In this document: positions 6,333 to 14,600 of the stretch, piece by piece
Numbering within the stretch: the first letter of the stretch is position 1
Layout of the letters: each line of letters begins with the position of its first letter
Assembly (NCBI GenBank): GCA_021789735.1
Contig: JAJYJB010000025.1
Span: 1 to 30,683 of the forward strand
DNA length: 30,683 nucleotides
From: Nitrospirota bacterium
Lineage (GTDB): Bacteria > Nitrospirota > Thermodesulfovibrionia > Thermodesulfovibrionales > JdFR-88
Reading direction: 5' to 3'
Program-made: the position numbers and the translations under genes
The notes under the pieces: model-generated
What the model was told of the DNA's origin: nothing
Seen by the model: the letters and a program-made list of their open reading frames with translations, nothing else
The model's database searches: none

Positions 6333-7540
6333 GCCTTTTGCCCTTTGATCGTTTCTTTCAGCACGCCACCGAGCCGCGCTATTCCCGTCCTTATGGCATC
6401 TTCATCAACACATGAATAGTTCAGCCGGAATGTATTTGCGTTTTTTTTGTTCACATAAAAAGGGTCTCCGGGGACAAAGGCCACCTTGCGTCCGACTGCC
6501 CGCTTGAAGACATCCATGGCCTGGCAGCCTTCGGGCAGAGTTATCCAAAGAAACATGCCGCCCTCCGGCCTGGTAAACTGCGCTTCAACAGGGAAATGCT
6601 CCTTGATCGCCTCTATCATCGCGTCACGCTGTTTGCCGTATGCGGTCCTGATCTTTTCAATGTGCTTGTCGATATCATTGTCTTTCAGATACTGAAAAAT
6701 CAGCCTCTGGCCGAAATAGTTCGTATGAAGGTCCGATGCCTGCTTCGCGACTATAAGCTTTTCCATGATCTCGTCTCCGGCGGCAAGCCATCCGATGCGG
6801 AAGGAGGGGGCCACGATCTTAGAAAAAGAGCCCAGAAGCACGGTTTTTTCCGGGATGAAACGGTGGAAGGAGGGTTTTTTCCCGAAGCCGTGGAACCGCA
6901 GCTCCCCGTAAGGGTCGTCCTCGATCAAAAGGGTGTCTCTTTTTTCGATGAGGGCGGAGACGCTTTTCCTGTTTTCCACGGAATAGCTGATCCCGGAAGG
7001 GTTTTGGAAATTCGGCACCGTGTAGAATAATTTTACGGAATGGCGAAGGGCCTGTTCTAGGCGAGAGATGTCCGCCCCGTCAGTGTCCAACGGCACCGGA
7101 TGAAAGCGGGCTTTATAAATGGAAAAGGCCTGTATCGCCCCAAGGTATCCGGGCTCCTCTATTATAACCTCGTCCCCTTCATTGAGAAAGGTCTTCCCGA
7201 GAAGGTCGAGCCCCTGCTGCGAGCCCGATGTTATCAGGATGTTGTCCGGGTGGACATCGATATCCTTCTGTGTCTTGTATCTCCGGGCGATCCATTCCCG
7301 AAGCCCGGGGTATCCTTCCGAGGAACTGTACTGCAGCACGTCCTTCCCGCATTCCGCAAAGAGCCTGCTTGCAGCCGCGCTTATCTCATTCACAGGGAAA
7401 AGGTCCCGGTTGGGCATTCCGCCCGCGAAGGAGATGATGGATTCGTCCGCGGTGAGCTTCAGGATATCGCGGATGAACGACCTCGGCACATCCGATATCC
7501 TGTCTGAAAATATATTGCCCATTGGCTCTTTTTTTATCAT
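6329..7540 (-). CDS. PLP-dependent class I/II aminotransferase (2-aminoadipate/LysN-like)
   Basis: A 403-residue fold-type I aminotransferase. Visible signatures: [26 protein letters not shown]180 in NFQNPSG, D208 in [11 protein letters not shown], the PLP lysine K241 in [15 protein letters not shown] and R372 in FRLNYS for the substrate carboxylate. The pattern is that of the MocR-type aminotransferase domain without its DNA-binding part, which covers 2-aminoadipate, aromatic and branched-chain transaminases; the exact substrate is not fixed. ATG 7540 and an in-frame ATG at 7522 are both possible and neither has a strong ribosome site. It lies 43 nt after the DUF3795 gene and overlaps the isochorismatase-like gene by 4 nt. 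Confidence 0.87.
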   Translation of the reverse strand: MIKKEPMGNIFSDRISDVPRSFIRDILKLTADESIISFAGGMPNRDLFPVNEISAAASRLFAECGKDVLQYSSSEGYPGLREWIARRYKTQKDIDVHPDNILITSGSQQGLDLLGKTFLNEGDEVIIEEPGYLGAIQAFSIYKARFHPVPLDTDGADISRLEQALRHSVKLFYTVPNFQNPSGISYSVENRKSVSALIEKRDTLLIEDDPYGELRFHGFGKKPSFHRFIPEKTVLLGSFSKIVAPSFRIGWLAAGDEIMEKLIVAKQASDLHTNYFGQRLIFQYLKDNDIDKHIEKIRTAYGKQRDAMIEAIKEHFPVEAQFTRPEGGMFLWITLPEGCQAMDVFKRAVGRKVAFVPGDPFYVNKKNANTFRLNYSCVDEDAIRTGIARLGGVLKETIKGQKA

Positions 7541-7583
7541 CTATTTTGAATTGCGGTCATCTATGGCAGCCGCCAGATTTTTT

Positions 7584-8012
7584 TTAGCCCTGTCCTTTTC
7601 CGGCGATGAATTTGCCAGTGAAATATTTTTCCCTTGTCTGTCCGGCCTCTTCAATCCACCGTTCCTGTCCGGTCTTTTTTATCCTGCAAAGGTTGTACAT
7701 TTTCATATTATGCGGAAATTGAGAGGCCCCGTCCACCATCGGGGCAAGATACGCGCACGGAAAATCATCGCAGTTGCAGCAAAGCTCCACATCCTTTGCC
7801 TTAACGCATTCCAGGGTGGCGCACCCCTCCCGGGGCTTGGAGAAGTGTTTTCCGTCCTGTTTGCGGCACCCTTTGCATGGGATTTCTTCTTTCGGGACAC
7901 CTGTTTTCGCATGGACCACCCCCGCAAGCTCATCGGTCAAATTGCCTTCGTAAAGGCTGCAGTTAAAGCAGTCCAGGCCGCACGGCGCGGTCAAGGCCTT
8001 TTTGTCCATCAT
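7584..8012 (-). CDS. DUF3795 Cys-rich protein
   Basis: A 142-residue protein with the cysteine pattern of DUF3795: CGLDCFNC near the N-terminus, then CKGC, CATLEC and CCNCDDFPC, with helical segments after. The clusters suggest zinc or Fe-S binding. Function of the family is unknown. The start is decided by the ribosome site: GAGGAGG ends 5 bases before ATG 8012, whereas the in-frame GTG at 8018 overlaps that site. It begins 16 nt after the GNAT/4Fe-4S gene and is surely in the same operon, followed by the aminotransferase. Pairing with a QueG-like Fe-S domain hints at redox or cofactor chemistry, but that is inference. Confidence 0.82.
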   Translation of the reverse strand: MMDKKALTAPCGLDCFNCSLYEGNLTDELAGVVHAKTGVPKEEIPCKGCRKQDGKHFSKPREGCATLECVKAKDVELCCNCDDFPCAYLAPMVDGASQFPHNMKMYNLCRIKKTGQERWIEEAGQTREKYFTGKFIAGKGQG

Positions 8013-8028
8013 GCTCACCTCCTCAAAA

Positions 8029-9240
8029 TTACGGCCTCATCTTCCTTTTCCCGAAAGGACATACCTTTACACAAACACCGCATATCCTGGCGCCAATCTT
8101 TGGGAGCGCCTTGAACTGGACCAGTTTTCCCGAGCATCTGCCCAGATAGAGGGCATCCTCGCGGCTCTCATAACGGGCAGTCGTGGATACATTTTTTATG
8201 GCGGATGCCGGGCATGCCTTTGCGCACTCGGAGCATTGTCCGCACCTGTTTTTAAGCGGACGGTCCACCGGAAGCGGCATATCGGTAAGGACGGTGGAAA
8301 GCCGTATCCTTGGGCCATGTTCCGGGCTTACGATAAGCAGGCTCTTGCCCTGCCACCCGATTCCCGCCATCCTGGCCACGGCCTTATGAGAGATATTGCC
8401 CATTAGATTTTCCTCGCAGGCCATGCTGGAGGCGGGAATGGCGGCCGCTTTAAAACCTTGGCCTCTTATCCATTCCACGAGCCCCTGCGTGATATCGTCC
8501 AGCGCGGCATTGACGGCCCGGTAATGGCTGGCATAGTCCGCGGTCGGGGCATTTTCAATGCAGTCCATTACCGCATCGTCCAGGCGCATGGCTATTGATA
8601 TCGCCTTTTCATAAGGGTCCAGGAGGCCTGCAGGTATCACCGGCCAGCCTTCATTTTTGAAGGCAGCAAGGTCTGCGATGCCCACGCTGGCGGCGCCGGC
8701 TTCTATAGCCATTGCTTTAAGCGCCTCTTTCATGTCACAGATGCGCCCGTTTCCTTCCGGACCGAGGATATGGAACATGCCCCTGGCCATCTCCATGTCA
8801 ATGAATTCAATTCGTTCTCCCTGTATGGGATGAACGGCCTCGCCGGTCCTTTTGAACCCAAGGCTTTCATAAAGGCTGATCGCCGGGTGATTGTTTTTCC
8901 TTACGATCAGGCGGACCTTATCCAGGCTAAACCCGCAAAACCCTTTCCCGAGCGTTAAAAGGGTTATCTTCCGCCCCAGTCCGCTCCCTAACCGGTGCGG
9001 ATGGATGGCGATGCGGAATTCCGCATCATTGCCATCCGCCCTTTTGATGAGCATGCTGAATCCCACGATCTGCCTGTTTGATTCGGCCGCATATATCCAT
9101 GTGTCCGGCCTGTTTATGAATTCATCCAGCCAGCCGTTTTCCCTGAGGGCGTAATCAAGCTGCCTGAAATCTCCCGCATATGCCGGCCATTTTTTAATTG
9201 CAGCTATATCTTCCACTGTGATAAGCCTCAGATCAGGCAT
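8029..9240 (-). CDS. GNAT acetyltransferase fused to a QueG-like double 4Fe-4S domain
   Basis: A 403-residue two-domain protein in one uninterrupted frame. Residues 1-153 form a GNAT acetyltransferase: beta strands TWIYAAESNRQIVGF and AEFRIAIHP, the acetyl-CoA loop RLGSGLGRK (83-91), then NNHPAISLYESLGFKRTGE. Residues about 168-403 resemble the iron-sulfur reductase part of epoxyqueuosine reductase-type proteins: MAGIGWQGKS, then CGQCSECAKACP (C333, C336, C339, C343) and a second set C369, C387, C390, C394, enough for two 4Fe-4S clusters. It lacks the C-terminal repeats of QueG and is shorter, so I do not call it QueG. GTG 9270 is open in frame, but ATG 9240 with GAAAGG upstream is preferred. 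An internal ATG before the second domain has no near ribosome site, so a real fusion is likely. Confidence 0.8.
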   Translation of the reverse strand: MPDLRLITVEDIAAIKKWPAYAGDFRQLDYALRENGWLDEFINRPDTWIYAAESNRQIVGFSMLIKRADGNDAEFRIAIHPHRLGSGLGRKITLLTLGKGFCGFSLDKVRLIVRKNNHPAISLYESLGFKRTGEAVHPIQGERIEFIDMEMARGMFHILGPEGNGRICDMKEALKAMAIEAGAASVGIADLAAFKNEGWPVIPAGLLDPYEKAISIAMRLDDAVMDCIENAPTADYASHYRAVNAALDDITQGLVEWIRGQGFKAAAIPASSMACEENLMGNISHKAVARMAGIGWQGKSLLIVSPEHGPRIRLSTVLTDMPLPVDRPLKNRCGQCSECAKACPASAIKNVSTTARYESREDALYLGRCSGKLVQFKALPKIGARICGVCVKVCPFGKRKMRP

Positions 9241-9298
9241 AACGGCGACCTTTCTTACATCGTCAGCCACATGGCCTAGGCAGTCTTTTTGTTTTCAG

Positions 9299-9322
9299 GC
9301 GTCCAGGCTGAAGTCCGGACGC
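9299..9322. other. Hairpin between cupin and GNAT-fusion genes
   Basis: GCGTCC (9299-9304) and GGACGC (9317-9322) form a perfect 6-bp stem with a 12-base loop just after the cupin stop. No T-run follows in the direction of transcription (minus), so it could be an mRNA-stability or partial-attenuation hairpin rather than a terminator. Confidence 0.25.
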
Positions 9323-9328
9323 TTTTCC

Positions 9329-9676
9329 TCATTTTTTCGGGGTATATCTGTCAGGTTCGGCGAAAAATGAGATGTCGGAATAACCCTTGTATACCATGGC
9401 CGAATGTCTGGCGCCCGCCGGGATGAAATATCGCTCGCCTTTCGAACAAGTGAGCCTTTGCCCCTCAATGACAAGCTCGATTTTCCCTTCGAGGACAAAG
9501 CCTGCCTGGGCGCCATGAGAGTGCTCCGGCAAACTGGCGTCCTCGGCAAATTCCATGAACAGTATCTGATGGCCGTCCGATTGGGACAAATAAGCCTTTA
9601 TCCCTTCAATCAGGACATGGGCTTCCGGAAGGTCCCTGATCGGCGCTGGGAATATGTCTTCTGTTTTCTTCCTCAT
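9329..9676 (-). CDS. Small cupin-domain protein
   Basis: A 115-residue single-domain cupin. Motif 1 is EHSHGAQAGFVLEGKIEL with metal-binding H52 and H54 (Q57 where Glu is common) and motif 2 is GERYFIPAGARHSAMV with H91. Such proteins bind a divalent metal and act as small dioxygenases, isomerases or sensors; substrate is unknown. The frame is open further upstream, but ATG 9676 fits the domain start, has a modest GGA upstream, and lies about 25 nt after the predicted start site of an extended -10 promoter. It precedes the GNAT-fusion gene by 88 nt on the same strand, so it may be the first gene of that operon. Confidence 0.82.
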   Translation of the reverse strand: MRKKTEDIFPAPIRDLPEAHVLIEGIKAYLSQSDGHQILFMEFAEDASLPEHSHGAQAGFVLEGKIELVIEGQRLTCSKGERYFIPAGARHSAMVYKGYSDISFFAEPDRYTPKK

Positions 9677-9707
9677 GAGTTTCCGTGAGCAGCCGCAAAT
9701 ATGCCGA

Positions 9708-9716
9708 ATTATAGCA
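9708..9716 (-). promoter_or_regulatory. Extended -10 promoter for the cupin gene
   Basis: Minus-strand TGCTATAAT is a perfect TATAAT with the TGn extension. Transcription would begin near 9701, about 25 nt before ATG 9676. It is the likely promoter for the cupin and perhaps the four genes beyond. Confidence 0.5.
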
Positions 9717-9874
9717 GATGCCCCTGATCCATATATCATAAAACATGGTCTTCTCATACTCCAAATCATAGGAGGGGAAAAGCAGGTTCGCCGTTAAAAA
9801 TCTCCCGGGTTTTTGGCCGGAATTGCCCGCGTTTGTCAGCCTGGGCCGGCGGCCCGGCAGTCCAGGCCCGCCGA

Positions 9875-9903
9875 TTGACAATTGCCCCGCCCCCTAATAG
9901 CTT
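9875..9903 (+). promoter_or_regulatory. Sigma-70 promoter for tamA-tamB
   Basis: A perfect TTGACA (9875-9880), exactly 17 bases, then TAGCTT (9898-9903, TAnnnT type). ATG 9912 follows only 8 bases later and lacks a ribosome site, so the tamA message is probably leaderless. This also decides the start at 9912 rather than the in-frame TTG at 9882. Confidence 0.5.
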
Positions 9904-9911
9904 TTAATGAG

Positions 9912-11663
9912 ATGCCCAGAAAAATCATTATCGCTCCGCTAATGGTTTTTTTGTCTTTTGCGCTCCTCGTACAGGCGGCGCTGGCCGAAGTGCCACTTGA
10001 GGTGGAGGTGCAGGGAGTGAGCGGCGAGGTCAAAAAGAATGTCCTCAGTTTCCTTGACATAGAGCGGCTCCGGAAGTCCCCCGAGCTTAACGAGGAGATG
10101 ATGAAGAGCCTTTTTGGCAGGGCCCCGAAGGAGATACAAACGGCCCTTCAGCCCTTTGGTTTTTACACTCCCAGGATAAGCAGCAGGCTGATAAAAAAAA
10201 ACGGCCGGTGGATGGTCATCTTTGTCATAGACCCCGGACAGCCGGCCAGGATATCAAAACTGGACCTCCGGATATCGGGCGCTGGTTCGAAACTGCCCCC
10301 GTTTGTGTATTTCAGGAAGACCTTTCCCCTGAAGCAGGGCGGGGTCCTTGATCAGCAGGCATACGAAACATCCAAGCAGGCCCTTCAGGAGATCGCGGCC
10401 AATTACGGCTTCCTGAACGCCACCATGCCCCGCCACCAGATACTGGTCTATCCAGACCGGCATGAAGCCCAGGTTTTTTTGCAGTTCGATACGGGCCCCC
10501 AGTTCCTGTTCGGAGATGTCACGTTCATACAGAGCAAAAAAATCTTCAGCGAGGGGTTCCTGCGGAAGTTCATCAACTTCAAGAAAGGGGCCCCTTTTAA
10601 CAGCACGGAGCTTGTCGCGTTCCAGGATGCGCTTAGCAGCAGCGGGTATTTCAGCCAGGCCCAGGTCACTCCGGAGCCAAAAAAAGCGGAGGGTCTGCTT
10701 GTCCCCATCGTCGTAACGCTTACTCCCGCAAAGCGCTATGAGATATCGCTCGGGGCAGGCTACGGCACCGACACCGGTTTTCGCGGACGGCTTGACTGGA
10801 TGGACCGGCACGTGAACAGCAGGGGGCACCGTATGGAGGTGGACCTGAGGATGGCGCAGATAAGGCAAAACGCCATCTGGAGGTATACCGTGCCGCTGGA
10901 CCAGCCAATGACAAACCACCTGGACTATACCCTGGGGTTTCTGCACGAGAGCACCGATATAGAGACAAGCGAGACCTACTTTGCCGAGTTCAGCTACACG
11001 CGGGCCATAAGCGTGCACTGGCTCCAGACGCTCTATTTCGAGGTTGCGAGGGAGTATTTTACCGTCGCGGACGAGTCGGCCACGGACAAGCTCATCATAC
11101 CTGGCGGCACATGGACCTATAAAAAGGCCCCGGTCGGGATATACACGCATGAAGGCATCCAGTTGATAGCGGACGCAAGGGGCACTTCAAGGGCCATATT
11201 TTCAAGTGTGTCGTTCATCCAGGGCAGGCTGCGGCCCAAATACATCCGGGGCATAGGGGGGATTGGCAGCTTCATACTGAGGGCGGACATCGGGGCCACA
11301 GCGGTGAGCAATTTCCAGAGGCTGCCCGCATCCTACCGTTTCTTCGCTGGCGGGGAAAGGAGCATCAGGGGCTACAGCTACAAGACTCTGGGCCCGAAGA
11401 ACGCTCAGGGCCTTGTCGAGGGCGGCAAATACCTGATGGTGGCAGGCATCGAATATGTACAGAAAATATACGGGAAATGGGGCATGGCTTTCTTCTATGA
11501 CGGGGGCAACGCGTTCAGCGCCTTTCCGCCATCATGGAAATCCGGGGCCGGCACCGGCATCAGATGGAATTCTCCCGTTGGCCCGGCAAGGCTGGATTTT
11601 GCCTGGGCCCTGGAGCCTGGCCATCCGTTCCACATCTATGTGAGCATAGGGCCGGAGATATGA
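9912..11663 (+). CDS. tamA: TamA, outer-membrane BamA-family translocation/assembly protein
   Basis: A 583-residue Omp85-superfamily protein. A signal peptide (residues 1-25, cleavage after QAALA) is followed by POTRA-like repeats to about residue 270 (for example KQALQEIAANYGFLNA and LVAFQDALSSSGYFSQAQV) and a C-terminal bacterial-surface-antigen barrel. The barrel includes the family's lid-lock motif region (FFAGGERSIRGYSYKTLGP) and a DGGNAF turn. TamA sits in the outer membrane and partners inner-membrane-anchored TamB to insert outer-membrane proteins or move phospholipids. tamB follows immediately with an ATGA overlap, confirming the pair. The protein is similar in length to E. coli TamA. 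BamA is excluded by this length and by the tamB partner. Confidence 0.92.
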   Translation: MPRKIIIAPLMVFLSFALLVQAALAEVPLEVEVQGVSGEVKKNVLSFLDIERLRKSPELNEEMMKSLFGRAPKEIQTALQPFGFYTPRISSRLIKKNGRWMVIFVIDPGQPARISKLDLRISGAGSKLPPFVYFRKTFPLKQGGVLDQQAYETSKQALQEIAANYGFLNATMPRHQILVYPDRHEAQVFLQFDTGPQFLFGDVTFIQSKKIFSEGFLRKFINFKKGAPFNSTELVAFQDALSSSGYFSQAQVTPEPKKAEGLLVPIVVTLTPAKRYEISLGAGYGTDTGFRGRLDWMDRHVNSRGHRMEVDLRMAQIRQNAIWRYTVPLDQPMTNHLDYTLGFLHESTDIETSETYFAEFSYTRAISVHWLQTLYFEVAREYFTVADESATDKLIIPGGTWTYKKAPVGIYTHEGIQLIADARGTSRAIFSSVSFIQGRLRPKYIRGIGGIGSFILRADIGATAVSNFQRLPASYRFFAGGERSIRGYSYKTLGPKNAQGLVEGGKYLMVAGIEYVQKIYGKWGMAFFYDGGNAFSAFPPSWKSGAGTGIRWNSPVGPARLDFAWALEPGHPFHIYVSIGPEI

Positions 11664-14600
11664 GGCGCGCGGGCAGATATGCGCTTATCTCCCTGGCCGC
11701 CCTGGCCGCGGTCTTTTTTGCCGCGGTCTTTTTCCTGATGACTTCACGGACGGTGTTCAGGCAGGTATTTTCCAGGTTTGCCCCTTCCGGGCTCTCCGTA
11801 AAAAGCATAAGCGGCAGGCTTGCGGGCCCCGTGAGGCTTGAAGGCATATCTTACGACCTGAAAGGCACAAAGGTCAGGATAGGCTCGTTAACCATGGACT
11901 GGAGGCCATCGGAGCTTATATATATGGATATCCACATAACAAGGCTCGATATAGTGAATATGCGGGTTGAGGCCACAAGGGAACGAAAGCCACCTGCCCC
12001 GGCCGGGCCGCTTCCGCAACTGAGCCTGCCCTCTTTTTTGACCGTGCAGCTCAGCAGTGCAACAGCCGAAAATATCGAATATGTCCCGGCAAAAAAAGCC
12101 CCGAAAAAGAAAAAACCTGTTGTGATCGGGCGCCTGGCGCTGAACGCCGCCATGCGGGGCAAAACCCTTCAAATACAGGCCCTGAAGGCAAGCGGCCCCG
12201 GTTTTTCATTCGACATCCGGGGAAAGATCAATCCCCAGGACGGCTATCCGCTCGTCCTTAAAACAGGGTGGACTTTCGTCCACGGGGCGTATCCAGCCGC
12301 CAGGGGGGCTGGGGAACTGTCCGGCACGCTTGATCGCCTGCATGTAACGCAGGCTATAGGCCCGCCCTACAACATGGATGCGGATTTCATCGTCTCCGGC
12401 CTTTCAGGGCAGAAAGTGCCAGGCGGAGAAAAGCAAAAACCCGCATGGGACGGCAGGATAAGCTGGCACGCCCTCCAGGTCCCCCCGAGCCTTGGGCATG
12501 CCCCTGGCAAGCCTCCTGTCATGAGCACAAGCGGACAGCTCTTTACAAAGGGGAACACCGGCGCATACAGCATGTATCTGGACATGTTTTTCTTAATGGC
12601 AAAAGAAAGAAAAACCGCCCCTCAAAACCGGTTAATAGTGGCGGGCACAGGGAACGCCACGGGCTTTTTGATAAATAAATTGAGCGGCAACATCCTGGGC
12701 GGCACACTGCGCGGAGGCGGGAGGGTCACCTGGGGAAAACCGTCGGTGGGCTGGTCGCTTTCCCTGGGCGTAAAGGGGCTTGATCCGGGGCTTGCCTCTC
12801 CAAAATGGCCGGGGACGGTGGATCTGGAGGCCAGCACGAAAGGCGCCATCGCAGGACAGAGGCGCAGCATTACCCTGGACATCGCGTCGGCGCTGGGCAC
12901 GCTAAGGGGATATCCGGTCAGCGCAAGCGGCAGGCTTATAATGAAGGAACGGAGCCTTTTCATCCCCCGGTTCGATGCCCGCTCCGGGCAGACATTTATT
13001 ACCGCCTCCGGCTCCGCGACCCCTGCCGTGTCCTCTGGCAGGCCCGTCCGCCGGTGGGATTTTTCCTGGGGCATAAGCGCAAAAAATCTGGCAGAGCTGC
13101 TTCCTGGCGCGGGCGGCTCCTTGTTTGCCAAGGGAACGGTGAAGGGACTGGGAAAAAAGCCGGTCGTGGCCGCAAGGATGGCGGGCGAGGACACGGCCTA
13201 TAAAAAATACAGGGTCAAAACCTTCCATGCGGCCGTGAGGATAGACCTCTCCGGACATACAGCCTCAGACCTGGCCCTGAACGCCGTGGGTCTCAGGGTG
13301 GATAAAAGGCAGGTGCGGATGGTGAGGCTGACTGCCGCGGGTGGGCTCCGGCGGCACCGGATAGCCCTTTCCGCGGAAGGGCGGAAAGCGGCCCTTTCGC
13401 TTGTGCTCAAAGGAGGGTATAGCGCGGGCCTCTGGAGCGGAGATATATCCAGCCTTGCCATATCCGGAAATGGATATGGCACGTGGAGGCTCCTTCACCC
13501 CGCCCCGCTCAGGCTTTCAAAGGTGGCCGCGCTTTTGAACGGATGCGTGGCAAACGGCGCGGCGAGGCTGTGCCTGCTTGCGGACTGGCAAAAGCCCAAA
13601 GGGGCGCGCGTAAAGCTGTCCGCTTCCAGGGTCCCGCTTGGCCTTTTCGCGCCAGTGATGCCCGCGGGCCTTTCGGTTACGGGCGTGCTTAACGGCGGAG
13701 CGGATATCTTTTACTCTCAGCAGAAAGCTCTTACGGGCAAGGCGGACATCAGGCTGGCCGGCGGCACGCTGTCTTACAGCCTTAAGGGCAAAACGGTCAG
13801 GCGGTCCTTCAGGGAAAGCACGCTGCAGATGGTCAGCACCGCCCGGGCGGCGCTTGTGAACTTTGACATGCCGTTTACGGAGGGCGGGGGAATGAAGGGC
13901 CGTGTCAGCATTTCGCCTCCGCTTCTTTCGGCAGGCCCAAAAGGCCCGCTGCCCGTGCAGGCCCGGGTGCAGTTGTCCGCTTCCAGGGTCCCGCTTGGCC
14001 TTTTCGCGCCAGTGATGCCTGCGGGCCTTTCGGTTACAGGCGTGCTTAACGGCGGAGCGGATATCACATATGTGGAAAGAAAAGCGCTTACTGGCAGGGC
14101 GGACATCATGCTGGCCGGCGGCGCTCTTGCCTACAGCCTTAAGGGCAAAACGGTCAGGCGGTCCTTCAGGGAAAGCACGCTGCAGATGGTCAGCACCGCC
14201 CGGGCGGCGCTTGTGAACTTTGACATGCCGTTTACGGAGGGCGGGGGAATGAAAGGCCGTGTCAGCATTTCGCCTCCGCTTCTTTCGGCAGGCCCAAAAG
14301 GCCCGCTGCCCGTGCAGGCCCGGGTGCAGTTGTCCGTGGCCAGAGTGCCGCTTGGCCTTTTTGCGCCGTTGATGCCGCCCGGGCTTGCCGTCAAGGGCGT
14401 GCTTAACGGGGATGCGGATATCACATATGTGGAAAGAAAGGCGCTTACTGGCAAGGCGGATGTCAGGCTGACCGGCGGCGCTCTTGCCTACAGCCTGCAG
14501 GGCAGGAGCCTGAGGCTTAATTTAAAAGAAAGCACGCTCCGGGTGGTGAGCACGGCGAAGCAAGTCCTTGTGGGACTGGATATCCCCTTTGTGCAGGGAG

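Noticed and set aside
8029..9240. Calling the fusion protein QueG (epoxyqueuosine reductase)
   Set aside because: It lacks the C-terminal repeats and the family's usual length and carries a GNAT domain; only the Fe-S part is similar.
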